Position numbers and translations under genes: made by a program
Shown here: positions 1 through 7,202 of the stretch, in pieces
How the letters are laid out: the number at the start of each line of letters is the position of its first letter
Position numbering within the stretch: the stretch's first letter is position 1
From: Candidatus Omnitrophota bacterium
GTDB taxonomy: Bacteria > Omnitrophota > Gorgyraeia > B26-G9
Assembly (NCBI GenBank): GCA_018399295.1
Contig: JAGYOO010000023.1
Location: 1-10,881, forward strand
Length of the DNA stretch: 10,881 bases
Direction: 5' to 3'
The notes under the pieces: generated by a model
Told to the model about the DNA's origin: nothing
Databases searched by the model: none
What the model saw: the letters and a program-made list of their open reading frames with translations, nothing else

Positions 1-839
1 GTAATTATCCGCGGCAGAAAACAGGCCGCCACGGGAGCATCGACCAACATACATTCCATGGCATTACAGGTAGACGGACGCTGGACCTTGGCATTAAAGG
101 CTATTTCTTCGGCCATATCCAGATCGGCATTTCGTTCAACAAACGTATGACAGATCCCCTTATAATGTTTTATAACCGGAATCCGCGAAGTCTCTATTAC
201 CCGGCGGATCAAAGATTCACCACCGCGGGGAATGATCACGTCAATCAGATCGTCCAGCTTAAGCAAATACTCTACTGCCTGCCGGTCAGGAGTCATTACA
301 AGTTCAACAGCGGCATCCGGAAACCCGGCAACGGACAAGGCTTTTCTAATCGCGTTAAAAATCGCGGTATTCGATTCCAGGGACTCCCGCCCGCCCCGCA
401 GGATAGCGGCATTGCCGGACTTAAGACAAAGTCCGGCGCAGTCACTGGTGACGTTCGGCCTCGACTCATAAATAATTCCCACAACCCCAATCGGAACTCG
501 GGTCTTACCGATGAGCAGCCCATTCGGCCGACGCCACATCCGCATGACCTCCCCGACTGGATCCGGCAGCCCGGCAATGACCCGCAGATCCCCGGCCATT
601 TTCCGGATTCTCCCCTCATCCAGACTCAGCCGGTCGATAAACGCCGCTCCACGACCTTCCTCGCGGGCAATCTCAACGTCCCGGCGGTTGGCATCAATGA
701 TCTTTTTGCTGTCGGCTTCGATCTGAGCGGCCATCTCTTGGAGTAATTCGTTTTTCCGCACGGACGAGGCCTGCCGCAAATATCTTGAGGCTGATCTGGT
801 CCGTTCCGCCAGTCTCCTTATTCCATTCTCCAGGGACAT
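1..839 (-). CDS. proA: Gamma-glutamyl phosphate reductase (ProA), N-terminal 279 residues, cut by window edge
   Basis: ProA reduces gamma-glutamyl phosphate with NADPH to glutamate-5-semialdehyde, the second step of proline synthesis, in the cytoplasm. My translation from the ATG at 839 is open for 279 codons to the window edge; the family is usually about 415-420 residues, so about a third is missing outside the window. Family landmarks are GIIYESRPNVT at about residues 121-131, followed by CLKSGNAAILRGG and IPRGGESLIRRV. The catalytic cysteine is in RPSTCNAMECM at residue 258. The start is supported by an AAAGGAG ribosome site about 6 nt upstream, placed in the 15-bp gap after proB. Being directly behind proB, which makes its substrate, agrees with the call. 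The reading frame shows no damage within the window. Confidence 0.96.
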   Translation of the reverse strand, partial: MSLENGIRRLAERTRSASRYLRQASSVRKNELLQEMAAQIEADSKKIIDANRRDVEIAREEGRGAAFIDRLSLDEGRIRKMAGDLRVIAGLPDPVGEVMRMWRRPNGLLIGKTRVPIGVVGIIYESRPNVTSDCAGLCLKSGNAAILRGGRESLESNTAIFNAIRKALSVAGFPDAAVELVMTPDRQAVEYLLKLDDLIDVIIPRGGESLIRRVIETSRIPVIKHYKGICHTFVERNADLDMAEEIAFNAKVQRPSTCNAMECMLVDAPVAACFLPRII

Positions 840-854
840 ACCGATCTCCTTTGC

Positions 855-1943
855 CTACTTTAATACAGCCAGATTATCGCGATGGACAACTTCATCGTAT
901 GTCTTGTAACCAAGCAAAGATTCGATCCGGGACGTATTTGATCCCTGGATCTTCACCAATTCCTCGCTCGAATAATTCACTAATCCACGCGCGACCTCAT
1001 TCCCGTCTTCATCGCAGATCAAGACCAGATCCCCGGACAAAAACTTCCCTTCACAGCTTATAATGCCGCTGGCCAGAAGACTTCTGCCTTTGCTGACCAC
1101 GGCTTCACGGGCCCCGGCATCCACGATGATTCTGCCACAGCTGCGACAGCCGAAAGCGATCCAACGTTTTTTTCCGGCCATCTTTCCGGTAACGGAAAAT
1201 CGGGTACCCCGCCCCTTCCCTTGTACAAGTTCAGGAAGGATATTCCGGGTTCTGCCGTTAGCGATAATTACCGGAATCCCGGAATTTACAGCAATGCGCG
1301 CCGCCTCCAGTTTTGTGACCATTCCGCCTACAGTCGTATGCCCGGTTGTCTTACCAGCCAGCTCCATCAGCTCCGGCCCGATCCGGTCGACCCGGGGAAT
1401 CAGAGCGCCCTGACGGTCATAAACTCCGTCAACGTCGGAAAGGATTATGAGCAGTCCGGCGTCGACCAAAGACGCGACCAGCGATGAGAGACGGTCGTTA
1501 TCTCCGAATCGTATTTCATCCGTAGCCACAGTGTCATTCTCATTAACCACCGGAACGACACCTCGTCCGGTTAAAGCCAGCAGGGTATTGCGGGCATTCA
1601 GATACCGGGTCCGGTCGCGCAGGTCCTCGGCAGTAAGGAGAATCTGCGCGGTCACCAGCTTCTTCCGGCGAAACTGCTTTTCGTATTCATGCATAAGCAG
1701 ATTCTGCCCGATAGCCGCCATGGCCTGCAACTGGGAAAGATCTTTCGGCCGCCGCCGATCCTGCAACACTCCCATGCCGGCGGCAATAGCTCCGGATGAA
1801 ACCAGCACTACATCCATTGCCGCGTGCCGGAGCCGGCTGATCTGAGAGACCAGCGAACGCAGACGGGATGTATTCAGACTCCCGTTCCCGTCCGTCAGAA
1901 AACTTGATCCTACCTTAACTACGATTCGAGAAAAATCAGGCAA
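855..1943 (-). CDS. proB: Glutamate 5-kinase (ProB) with C-terminal PUA domain
   Basis: ProB phosphorylates L-glutamate with ATP to gamma-glutamyl phosphate, the committed and usually proline-inhibited step of proline synthesis. The 362 residues match the two-domain family length (E. coli about 367). The amino acid kinase domain covers about 1-255: VVKVGSS with Lys10, SSGAIAAG at 49-56, VNENDTV at 133-139, FGDNDRLSSL at 147-156, LSDVDGVY at 168-175 and GGMVTKLEAA with Lys211. A PUA domain follows at about 270-355 after the linker KKRWIA. The start is a TTG codon at 1943 with a GGGGGA ribosome site. It overlaps the end of obg by 8 nt, so translation is probably coupled to obg. The TTG fits the N-terminus expected for the family. 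A CxxC (Cys266/Cys269) at the start of the PUA domain is unexpected but may be meaningless. Confidence 0.96.
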   Translation of the reverse strand: MPDFSRIVVKVGSSFLTDGNGSLNTSRLRSLVSQISRLRHAAMDVVLVSSGAIAAGMGVLQDRRRPKDLSQLQAMAAIGQNLLMHEYEKQFRRKKLVTAQILLTAEDLRDRTRYLNARNTLLALTGRGVVPVVNENDTVATDEIRFGDNDRLSSLVASLVDAGLLIILSDVDGVYDRQGALIPRVDRIGPELMELAGKTTGHTTVGGMVTKLEAARIAVNSGIPVIIANGRTRNILPELVQGKGRGTRFSVTGKMAGKKRWIAFGCRSCGRIIVDAGAREAVVSKGRSLLASGIISCEGKFLSGDLVLICDEDGNEVARGLVNYSSEELVKIQGSNTSRIESLLGYKTYDEVVHRDNLAVLK

Positions 1944-2898
1944 ATTCCATCCCCCGAAAATATTCTATCAGATCCTCAATACCAAGACCGGAGGTCGCGG
2001 AAATCGGAAAAATCCGCTCACGCACGGACCTACGAAAGGAATCCAGCCGTTCGATTGCCCCTTCGATGTCGATCTTATTGAAAACAATAATCCGAGGCTT
2101 TTCATCCAATCCTTCACCGTACTCGCTCATCTCCCGGCGCAGGGCCTGATAATCGTCAAGCGGGGTTTCCAGCCAGCCCTGAGAATCAATTACCATAACC
2201 AGCATTCGGGTTCGCTCAACATGACGGAGAAAACGGGTCCCCAGACCTTTCCCCTTGTGGGCGTCCTCGATAATCCCCGGGACATCGGCGACGATCAGGT
2301 TTCTATCTTTATCAGGATCAGGGATAACTCCCAGAATGGGATTTAGAGTGGTAAAAGGGAAATTAGCCACTCGGGAATGAGCGGCGGAAACTGAGTTCAG
2401 GAGTGAGGACTTTCCGGCATTGGGGAAACCAAGCAGTCCGATATCGGCTATTAATTTAAGTTCAAGCTGGATTTCCAGCTCTTCACCTGTGCCTCCTTCA
2501 GTGGAGACCCTTTTTTTCGCGTTACCGATTCCGCCCCGTCCGCCCCGCGCGACGATGACTTCCTCTCCCGGCGCTTCCAGATCACGTATTCTGCTTCCTG
2601 TAAGGGATTCTCTCAACACTGTACCCGGCGGCACTACAATGTACAGATCAGCGCCATCCCGGCCCCGTTTCTGTTTACTGCTGCCGTTTTTTCCTCTTTC
2701 AGCGAGAAAATGCTGTCGAAAGCGAAAATCGATGAGAGTATTGACATTACTGTCAGTCTTTACAATTACGCTACCGCCGTTGCCGCCGTCTCCGCCATCC
2801 CTTCGACGATGCCGCATTGGTTTAGCGTAATAGTAACTTTCGCATCCGTTTCCGCCGTCTCCAGCCTTGATCTGGATTCTGGCACGGTCGACAAACAT
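1936..2898 (-). CDS. obg: Obg GTPase (ObgE/CgtA), short form without OCT domain
   Basis: Obg is an essential GTPase that binds the 50S ribosomal subunit and links ribosome assembly to growth and stress control. The 320 residues hold a glycine-rich Obg fold at about 1-156 (KAGDGGNGC, DGGDGGNGGSVIV, VARGGRGGIGN), then a G domain: P-loop GFPNAGKSS at 157-165, switch threonines FTT at 182-184, DVPG at 205-208, NKID at 274-277 and SAT at 300-302. The protein ends right after the G domain, so it lacks the OCT domain of many Firmicutes Obg proteins. The segment YYYAKPMRHRRRD at about 22-34 departs from the common FRREK-x-x-P-x-GGPD form. The ATG at 2898 lies 10 bp after rpmA and I see no good ribosome site before it, so translation may depend on coupling to rpmA. 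Confidence 0.97.
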   Translation of the reverse strand: MFVDRARIQIKAGDGGNGCESYYYAKPMRHRRRDGGDGGNGGSVIVKTDSNVNTLIDFRFRQHFLAERGKNGSSKQKRGRDGADLYIVVPPGTVLRESLTGSRIRDLEAPGEEVIVARGGRGGIGNAKKRVSTEGGTGEELEIQLELKLIADIGLLGFPNAGKSSLLNSVSAAHSRVANFPFTTLNPILGVIPDPDKDRNLIVADVPGIIEDAHKGKGLGTRFLRHVERTRMLVMVIDSQGWLETPLDDYQALRREMSEYGEGLDEKPRIIVFNKIDIEGAIERLDSFRRSVRERIFPISATSGLGIEDLIEYFRGMEFA

Positions 2899-2908
2899 TA
2901 GCGTTCAG

Positions 2909-3163
2909 TTATTCTGCAGTAGCAGCAGCAGTAACACTAACAGTTTTTTCTTTGGGGAAACTGACAGTTCCGTTGACCAATGAATAAAGGGTATAATCCC
3001 GGCCGATACCCACATTTTTCCCGGCCTTGAACTTCAGACCGGTCTGCCGGATCAGAATCGCCCCCGCCCGGACCTTTGCTCCACCGAAATGCTTCAGTCC
3101 TAATCGTTTAGAATTACTGTCCCGGCCGTTCCGAGAGCTTCCCATCCCTTTTTTATGTGCCAT
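2909..3163 (-). CDS. rpmA: 50S ribosomal protein L27
   Basis: L27 is a bacterial large-subunit protein whose N-terminal arm reaches toward the peptidyl transferase centre. The 84-residue protein begins [16 protein letters not shown] and continues with [19 protein letters not shown] and [15 protein letters not shown], all standard L27 signatures at the usual length. It starts directly at MAHKK, so it lacks the N-terminal extension that Prp protease removes in Firmicutes and relatives; this suits a Gram-negative-type host. The C-terminus is a simple Ala/Thr run (VTAAATAE). The ATG at 3163 has a strong GGAGG ribosome site 7 nt upstream. It follows rplU by 24 bp, the usual pairing of L21 and L27. 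Confidence 0.99.
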   Translation of the reverse strand: MAHKKGMGSSRNGRDSNSKRLGLKHFGGAKVRAGAILIRQTGLKFKAGKNVGIGRDYTLYSLVNGTVSFPKEKTVSVTAAATAE

Positions 3164-3187
3164 CTTACAGCCTCCGTCTTATTCTTT

Positions 3188-3499
3188 CTAAGCGTTTATT
3201 TTTTCAATCTGAAGCCGGGTCAATCTCTGACGATGCCCGATTTTTTTCTTGGAATCCTTCCGCCGCCGGAAATTGAAAGCAATCACCTTCGAGCCTTTGG
3301 TCTGCTCAATAACTCTGGCCTCAACTGTTGCTTTCTCAAGATATGGCTGTCCGACTTTCACATCTTCACCGTCGGCAACCAAGAGTATCCGGTCGAACGT
3401 GATTCGGCCCTCGGCATCAGCCTCCAACTTATTTACCTCAATAATATCCTGAAGCGAAACTTTATATTGTCTTCCTCCGGTCTCAACAATGGCAAACAC
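3188..3499 (-). CDS. rplU: 50S ribosomal protein L21 (GTG start)
   Basis: L21 is a large-subunit protein that binds 23S rRNA. From the GTG at 3499 the protein is 103 residues, the same length as E. coli L21, and begins (M)FAIVETGGRQYKV. It ends with the typical basic signature RRRKDSKKKIGHRQ followed by TRLQIEKI. An in-frame ATG lies 24 nt further upstream at 3523, but it would add eight residues (MNSEGGIS) not found in the family. More tellingly, those codons contain the ribosome site AGAAGGAGG (3507-3515) at a 7-nt spacing from the GTG, so I chose the GTG. The gene lies 60 bp after rng and 24 bp before rpmA. Confidence 0.97.
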   Translation of the reverse strand: MFAIVETGGRQYKVSLQDIIEVNKLEADAEGRITFDRILLVADGEDVKVGQPYLEKATVEARVIEQTKGSKVIAFNFRRRKDSKKKIGHRQRLTRLQIEKINA

Positions 3500-3506
3500 C
3501 GATATT

Positions 3507-3515
3507 CCTCCTTCT
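3507..3515 (-). promoter_or_regulatory. Ribosome binding site that fixes the rplU start
   Basis: On the minus strand this reads AGAAGGAGG, a near-perfect match to the 16S rRNA anti-Shine-Dalgarno sequence. It lies 7 nt before the GTG at 3499. It falls inside the reading frame that would be used by the upstream ATG at 3523, which argues against that ATG as the true start of L21. Confidence 0.85.
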
Positions 3516-3525
3516 GAGTTCATTA

Positions 3526-3554
3526 ATAATATGGCAAACCGAACAAGCTAAAAA
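3526..3554 (-). promoter_or_regulatory. Possible promoter for rplU-rpmA
   Basis: In the 60-bp gap between rng and rplU the minus strand reads TTTTTA (3549-3554), a 17-nt spacer, then TATTAT (3526-3531). The -10 element matches the sigma-70 consensus at five of six bases, while the -35 matches only three. An A/T-rich stretch lies just upstream. A transcript starting near 3519 would have a short leader just long enough to include the rplU ribosome site. Extra promoters ahead of rplU are common in other bacteria. The match is weak and A/T-rich gaps give such matches by chance, so this is only a candidate. Confidence 0.27.
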
Positions 3555-3559
3555 TTTTA

Positions 3560-5059
3560 TCATAAAAACCTGACTTCTTCAATATTTAAATGTTCGTCTG
3601 ATAAAACCGTGATCCGGACCCACATCTTTTTCTCCAGGCTGGTAATGGCGTCCCGGTCTTCGTTCAGCAGCCTCATTGCGATAAGCGGATGTACCTTTAC
3701 TGATAAATCACGCTTCTTGTTAGAGATAAGAAAATTACGGATCTGACGCAGCACCCGGATCGCCAGAGTCTGGGGAGACAAAATCTTTCCGCGTCCGTTA
3801 CACATCGGACAGACCTGAAAATTAATACTTTCAATGTTCTTTCTGATCCTTTGCCTGGCGATCTGGACAACGCCCAAAGGAGAAAAGGGATAAATATTTA
3901 CTTTAGCCTTGTCATTCTCCATGGTCTTCTCCAGAACATTCATGATCTTTTTCTGATTTGAGGATTTCTGCATGTCGATAAAGTCGATCATGATGATTCC
4001 GGCCAAATCACGCAGGCGAATCTGCCGAGCGATCTCATTGGCAGCCTCAAGATTCGTATAAAAAGCCGTCTCTTCCAGATGGTGTTTGTCCACGAACTTT
4101 CCGCTATTGACATCGATCGAGATAAGAGCCTCAGTCGGCTCGATTACAATGTATCCGCCCTTTTTCAGAACAACCTGGCGGGAGAATATCTGTTCAATCT
4201 GGCGCTCAATATCGTATTTTTCGAATAACGGTATCTTTTCTCGGTGCAGTTTGAGTCGGCGTTTAAGGTGCGGGGCCAGGGTTTTGATGAAATTCATGAC
4301 CCGCTTATAATCTTCCCGGCTGTTAAAAATAACGCTGGTAATATCGTCACCGAACATATCCCGGCCGGTGCGGAGGACAAGATCGAATTCTTCATGGATC
4401 AGTGCGGGAGGACTGTGCTTAGAGGCCTTGATCTTGATATTCTTCCACAGCCGCAACAGATAACGCAGCTCGCGGCCGAATTCGACCTTACCTTTGGACA
4501 TTGCCTGCGTTCTGATAATACATCCCATGTCCTTGGGAATCCCGATCTCCTTGAGAATGGAACGCAACCGCGCCCGTTCTTTATCATTGGTGATCTTTTT
4601 GGATATGCCGATAGTTTTGCTGTACGGCATGAGTACCAGAAATCTTCCCGGCAGACTGATCTGGCTGGTCAGCCTGCACCCCTTGGTGCTGAACGGTTCC
4701 TTGAGAACCTGGACCAGAACCTCCTGCCCCTTCCGCAACAGAGTATCAATACTCGGACGCTTCGCTTTCTGTTGGCCCCTTCCGCTGTTTTCCACCGGTT
4801 CCAGCGGAGAATAATCCTCCCCGGGCGTTTCCGACAAGACCTCTTCCACATGGAGAAAACCGTTCTTTTCCAGACCAACGTCGATAAAAGCGGCCTCCAT
4901 TCCTTTTACTACCTGCGCGACCTTTCCTTTGTAGATGTTTCCCGCCAGATGGGCATGCCCCTGGCGCTCCAAAAAAAATTCTTCCAGCAGTCCGTTTTCC
5001 AGGATAGCTACGCGCTTTTCCTGTTCATCAGAACTTATCATTATTGCTTTATCATTCAT
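3560..5059 (-). CDS. rng: Ribonuclease G/E family endoribonuclease
   Basis: This endonuclease cuts single-stranded A/U-rich RNA and acts in rRNA maturation and mRNA decay. At 499 residues it is close to E. coli RNase G and has no long RNase E-type degradosome tail. The S1 domain spans about 38-128 (GNIYKGKVAQVVKGMEAAFI, then VLKEPFSTKG) and is split by a polar insert at about 77-105. Catalytic magnesium-binding aspartates are Asp316 (SIDVNSGKFVDK) and Asp359 (IIMIDFIDM). Their 43-residue spacing and the 58-residue step to Cys417 equal those of E. coli RNase E. CPMCNGRG (Cys417/Cys420) is the zinc-link motif for dimer pairing. The ATG at 5059 overlaps the preceding gene's stop by 8 nt and has an upstream GGAAGTAAGG, suggesting coupled translation. 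The symbol is by length and architecture; some annotators would use rne. Confidence 0.95.
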   Translation of the reverse strand: MNDKAIMISSDEQEKRVAILENGLLEEFFLERQGHAHLAGNIYKGKVAQVVKGMEAAFIDVGLEKNGFLHVEEVLSETPGEDYSPLEPVENSGRGQQKAKRPSIDTLLRKGQEVLVQVLKEPFSTKGCRLTSQISLPGRFLVLMPYSKTIGISKKITNDKERARLRSILKEIGIPKDMGCIIRTQAMSKGKVEFGRELRYLLRLWKNIKIKASKHSPPALIHEEFDLVLRTGRDMFGDDITSVIFNSREDYKRVMNFIKTLAPHLKRRLKLHREKIPLFEKYDIERQIEQIFSRQVVLKKGGYIVIEPTEALISIDVNSGKFVDKHHLEETAFYTNLEAANEIARQIRLRDLAGIIMIDFIDMQKSSNQKKIMNVLEKTMENDKAKVNIYPFSPLGVVQIARQRIRKNIESINFQVCPMCNGRGKILSPQTLAIRVLRQIRNFLISNKKRDLSVKVHPLIAMRLLNEDRDAITSLEKKMWVRITVLSDEHLNIEEVRFL

Positions 5060-5363
5060 ACCTTACTTCCAATAGTTTAATATTATCCAATAATTGTGAA
5101 CTCAACCTATCCGCGAACTCTTTGACCGTAACCATCCGGGTTAGATGGAATACAACCTCCATCCGACCCGGCTCCCCCACCTTCAGGGCGCTCCCAAAAG
5201 AGACCCGGGGACGGGGATTAAACCCCTGGGTCAGGCAATACGGCAGAGCAGAGCGCCGCAGGGCCCGGTAAATAAACCGCATCAGGTCCAAATGGGAAAT
5301 GTATCTCAGCGGTCCCTGTTTTTCAAAAACCGCGTGTATCAATATCTTTATTCCGCTTTCCAC
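5052..5363 (-). CDS. Half-length DUF2344 (radical SAM-linked, TIGR03936-type) protein
   Basis: The 103-residue product matches the N-terminal half of the DUF2344 family: FEKQGPLRYISHLDLMR, RALRRSALPY, QGFNPRPRVSFGSALKVG, then a segment ending NIKLLEVRYE. The biochemical role of the family is not established, to my knowledge. Members are usually about 200 residues or more and often sit between a B12-binding radical SAM gene and rng. Here the frame stops at a TGA that overlaps the rng start by 8 nt, so no room remains for the C-terminal half, and the upstream neighbour is pilQ rather than the radical SAM gene. The start is GTG at 5363 with AGGTGA close upstream; a TGA two codons before it rules out a longer form. 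Family motifs are intact, so it may be a working short form rather than debris. Confidence 0.8.
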   Translation of the reverse strand: MESGIKILIHAVFEKQGPLRYISHLDLMRFIYRALRRSALPYCLTQGFNPRPRVSFGSALKVGEPGRMEVVFHLTRMVTVKEFADRLSSQLLDNIKLLEVRYE

Positions 5364-5383
5364 CCGTCACCTGGAGATTAGCG

Positions 5384-5411
5384 ACTATAAAAACCGGGAC
5401 CGCAACCGGAA
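5384..5411 (-). promoter_or_regulatory. Weak candidate promoter inside the terminator, for the DUF2344-rng unit
   Basis: The minus strand reads TATAGT at 5384-5389, five of six bases matching the sigma-70 -10 element. At a 16-nt spacing the -35 position (5406-5411) is TTCCGG, a poor match. Transcription from here would begin near 5377 and give a leader of about 14 nt with the AGGTGA ribosome site of the DUF2344 gene. The -10 shares the T-tract of the terminator, so the match may be chance. I list it because the 25 bp between the T-tract and the next start codon leave no other room for a dedicated promoter. Confidence 0.2.
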
Positions 5412-5424
5412 GCGGTTGCGGTCC
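5386..5424 (-). terminator. Strong intrinsic terminator after pilQ
   Basis: A perfect 12-bp inverted repeat (arms 5397-5408 and 5413-5424, GGACCGCAACCG and its complement) encloses a 4-nt loop reading CTTC on the minus strand. It is followed on the minus strand by CGGTTTTTATA, giving a five-T tract 3 nt after the stem. No T-run follows on the plus strand, so it acts on minus-strand transcripts only. It lies 27 bp after the pilQ stop codon and ends the pil operon. The next gene starts about 20 nt beyond it. Confidence 0.9.
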
Positions 5425-5450
5425 GCGGCGCGAATCAAAATGGTTTCCGT

Positions 5451-7202
5451 TTACTTCTTTTTCTTTCGAAAAAAGAAACCTTTTTCTTCTTTCACAGACT
5501 CTTCGGTGGATTCAACCGAAGCCTGATCAATCGCCTCAGGCCCTTCAACCCCCTCAGCCGTTTCCGGGAGTTTTGTTTCCACGTCCTCGTTTTCCGGTAC
5601 TCTATTTATATCATCATCTTCCGGAAATGTAAAATTAAAACTTTCTTCCGCTTCTTTTTCCAAGGCCGGTTCCGACTCAACAGTTACCGGTTCCGCTGCT
5701 TCCGGGGTGACTGCGGAACCTTCAGGTTCTTCTTCAACACCCGATATCGCCTCAGATTTTTCCCCCTTAAGCTGAACAAGCTCGGCTTCTTTTTCGGCCT
5801 TCTTACGATTATTTTCCTCGACATCCAGAACCCGCTTCACCAGCTTCTGCTCCGCCGCGTTGTCCACTATATGCGGCGTGATGAAGATCATCAGGTCCTT
5901 CTTTTCAATGGTCTCGGATTTATGCGTAAACAAGAGCCCCAGCAGAGGTATGCTTCCCAGAATCGGAACCTTACTCCGGGTAATAACCTTTTTGTCCTTA
6001 AGCAATCCCCCGATTACCAGGGTATGCCCGTCCTTGATCATCACGGTCGCGTCAGCGGTCTGCGTCGACAGAACAGGAACCCTTGCCCCCTGGAAGTCGA
6101 TTTCTTCCTGCTTGTCACTGATCTCCGGATGCAACTTTAAGGTCACGTAGCCGTCCTTATTAATAGTCGGCGTAACTTCAAGCAATACCCCGTAACTCTT
6201 GTATTCCCAGCCGGTAATTACGAACCGGTCGGTTTCTTCGTTATAGGAATACTGCGCGATCGGCCAATCAGTGCCCACATGGATCTTAGCGGGCTGATTG
6301 TCCATGGTCGTTATCCGCGGATTGGAAAGAATATTCGTATCAGTCTTCGTCACGATAGCCTCCAGCAGAACGGAAAAGGAGGAAGCGTCAAGCACGCCGA
6401 ACGTAAAGTCCGCGGTCGTGGCCAGAGGAAAGGCAGGATTGATGATCGAATGAAACGAATCTGTCGCATCTCCCAGCGGAAGGAATTTACTTCCGGTATC
6501 ACCATAACCTTTGTCAGTACCCCAGGGAAACGTGGTCGGACGGCTGGACCCACTCGCATAAGCCGAGGTATTCCATTTAATCCCCAGATCCTCCCCGTTG
6601 GACAGAGAGGTCTCGATTATTCTGGCCTCAATCGTTACCTGCGGCGTAATCGCGTCGAGCCGTTCGATTATTTTCTGCATCCGGTAAATATTAGTCGGCA
6701 CGTCGGTAACGATGACCATGTTCGCGCGCGGGTCAAACCGAACCTTGCCACGCTCGGACTTCATCTCAGTTATGGAGGCGGTTACCTGTTCCGCCTTGGC
6801 GTAATTCAGAGTAAACACCTCAGTTGAGAGCTCCTCCATACCCTGCTTTTCCTGTGTAGTGACGCGGATAATATTCCCCTCGCGTTCGTAGGCAAACCCG
6901 TAGGTCCGGGAGATGACATCCAGGACCTTTTCCCAAGGCACGTCACTGATCTGAACCGTTACCAGGCCTTTTACATCCGGATCGGCCACGATACTGACGT
7001 TGCCTTTCATGGCCAGCACCCGGAGAACGTCGGATATATCGGCATCTTTAAACTCAACACTGATATTCCCGGCCTCATTTTCCTCTACCTGCAGCTCATT
7101 CAGACCATTAGCCGCGAGAAAAGTCGAAACCGCCAGCAGCATTACCAGCAAGCCTCCCGCCAGCTTGAATCTGAACCAGAACACCTTGTTTTTAAAATCC
7201 AT
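5451..7202 (-). CDS. pilQ: Type IV pilus secretin PilQ with long acidic C-terminal tail
   Basis: PilQ forms the outer-membrane pore through which the pilus passes. The 583 residues show a signal peptide (about 1-32, core LAGGLLVMLLAVSTFLA), an STN-type N0 domain (about 46-118, ISVEFKDADISDVLRVLA), a secretin N1-type repeat (about 126-186) and the secretin beta-barrel domain (about 187-446). The hallmark VPILGSIPLLGLLF is at 412-425, followed by KKDLMIFITPHIV. No AMIN domains precede the N0 domain, so this is a compact PilQ. Residues 447-583 form an extra tail: a charged helical stretch, then a Glu/Pro-rich acidic region, then a basic end GFFFRKKKK. The ATG at 7202 overlaps pilP by 11 nt and uses an all-G ribosome site. 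It is last in pilMNOPQ and is followed by a terminator. A type II-like secretin is a less likely alternative given the PilMNOP neighbours. Confidence 0.93.
   Translation of the reverse strand: MDFKNKVFWFRFKLAGGLLVMLLAVSTFLAANGLNELQVEENEAGNISVEFKDADISDVLRVLAMKGNVSIVADPDVKGLVTVQISDVPWEKVLDVISRTYGFAYEREGNIIRVTTQEKQGMEELSTEVFTLNYAKAEQVTASITEMKSERGKVRFDPRANMVIVTDVPTNIYRMQKIIERLDAITPQVTIEARIIETSLSNGEDLGIKWNTSAYASGSSRPTTFPWGTDKGYGDTGSKFLPLGDATDSFHSIINPAFPLATTADFTFGVLDASSFSVLLEAIVTKTDTNILSNPRITTMDNQPAKIHVGTDWPIAQYSYNEETDRFVITGWEYKSYGVLLEVTPTINKDGYVTLKLHPEISDKQEEIDFQGARVPVLSTQTADATVMIKDGHTLVIGGLLKDKKVITRSKVPILGSIPLLGLLFTHKSETIEKKDLMIFITPHIVDNAAEQKLVKRVLDVEENNRKKAEKEAELVQLKGEKSEAISGVEEEPEGSAVTPEAAEPVTVESEPALEKEAEESFNFTFPEDDDINRVPENEDVETKLPETAEGVEGPEAIDQASVESTEESVKEEKGFFFRKKKK

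Noticed and set aside
147..746. A plus-strand open frame of 199 codons at the left end
   Set aside because: It is antisense to proA, whose translation carries the catalytic cysteine and other family motifs. The plus-strand product is rich in Pro, Arg and Asn with no recognisable pattern.
3500..3523. An eight-residue longer L21 from the ATG at 3523
   Set aside because: The extra codons contain the AGAAGGAGG ribosome site for the GTG at 3499, and L21 proteins begin at the position of that GTG.
4244..5080. A plus-strand open frame of 278 codons opposite rng
   Set aside because: It lies entirely antisense to a well-supported RNase G/E gene with intact catalytic residues, its translation resembles no family I know, and I see no convincing ribosome site. 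Long antisense frames are common opposite conserved genes at this base composition.
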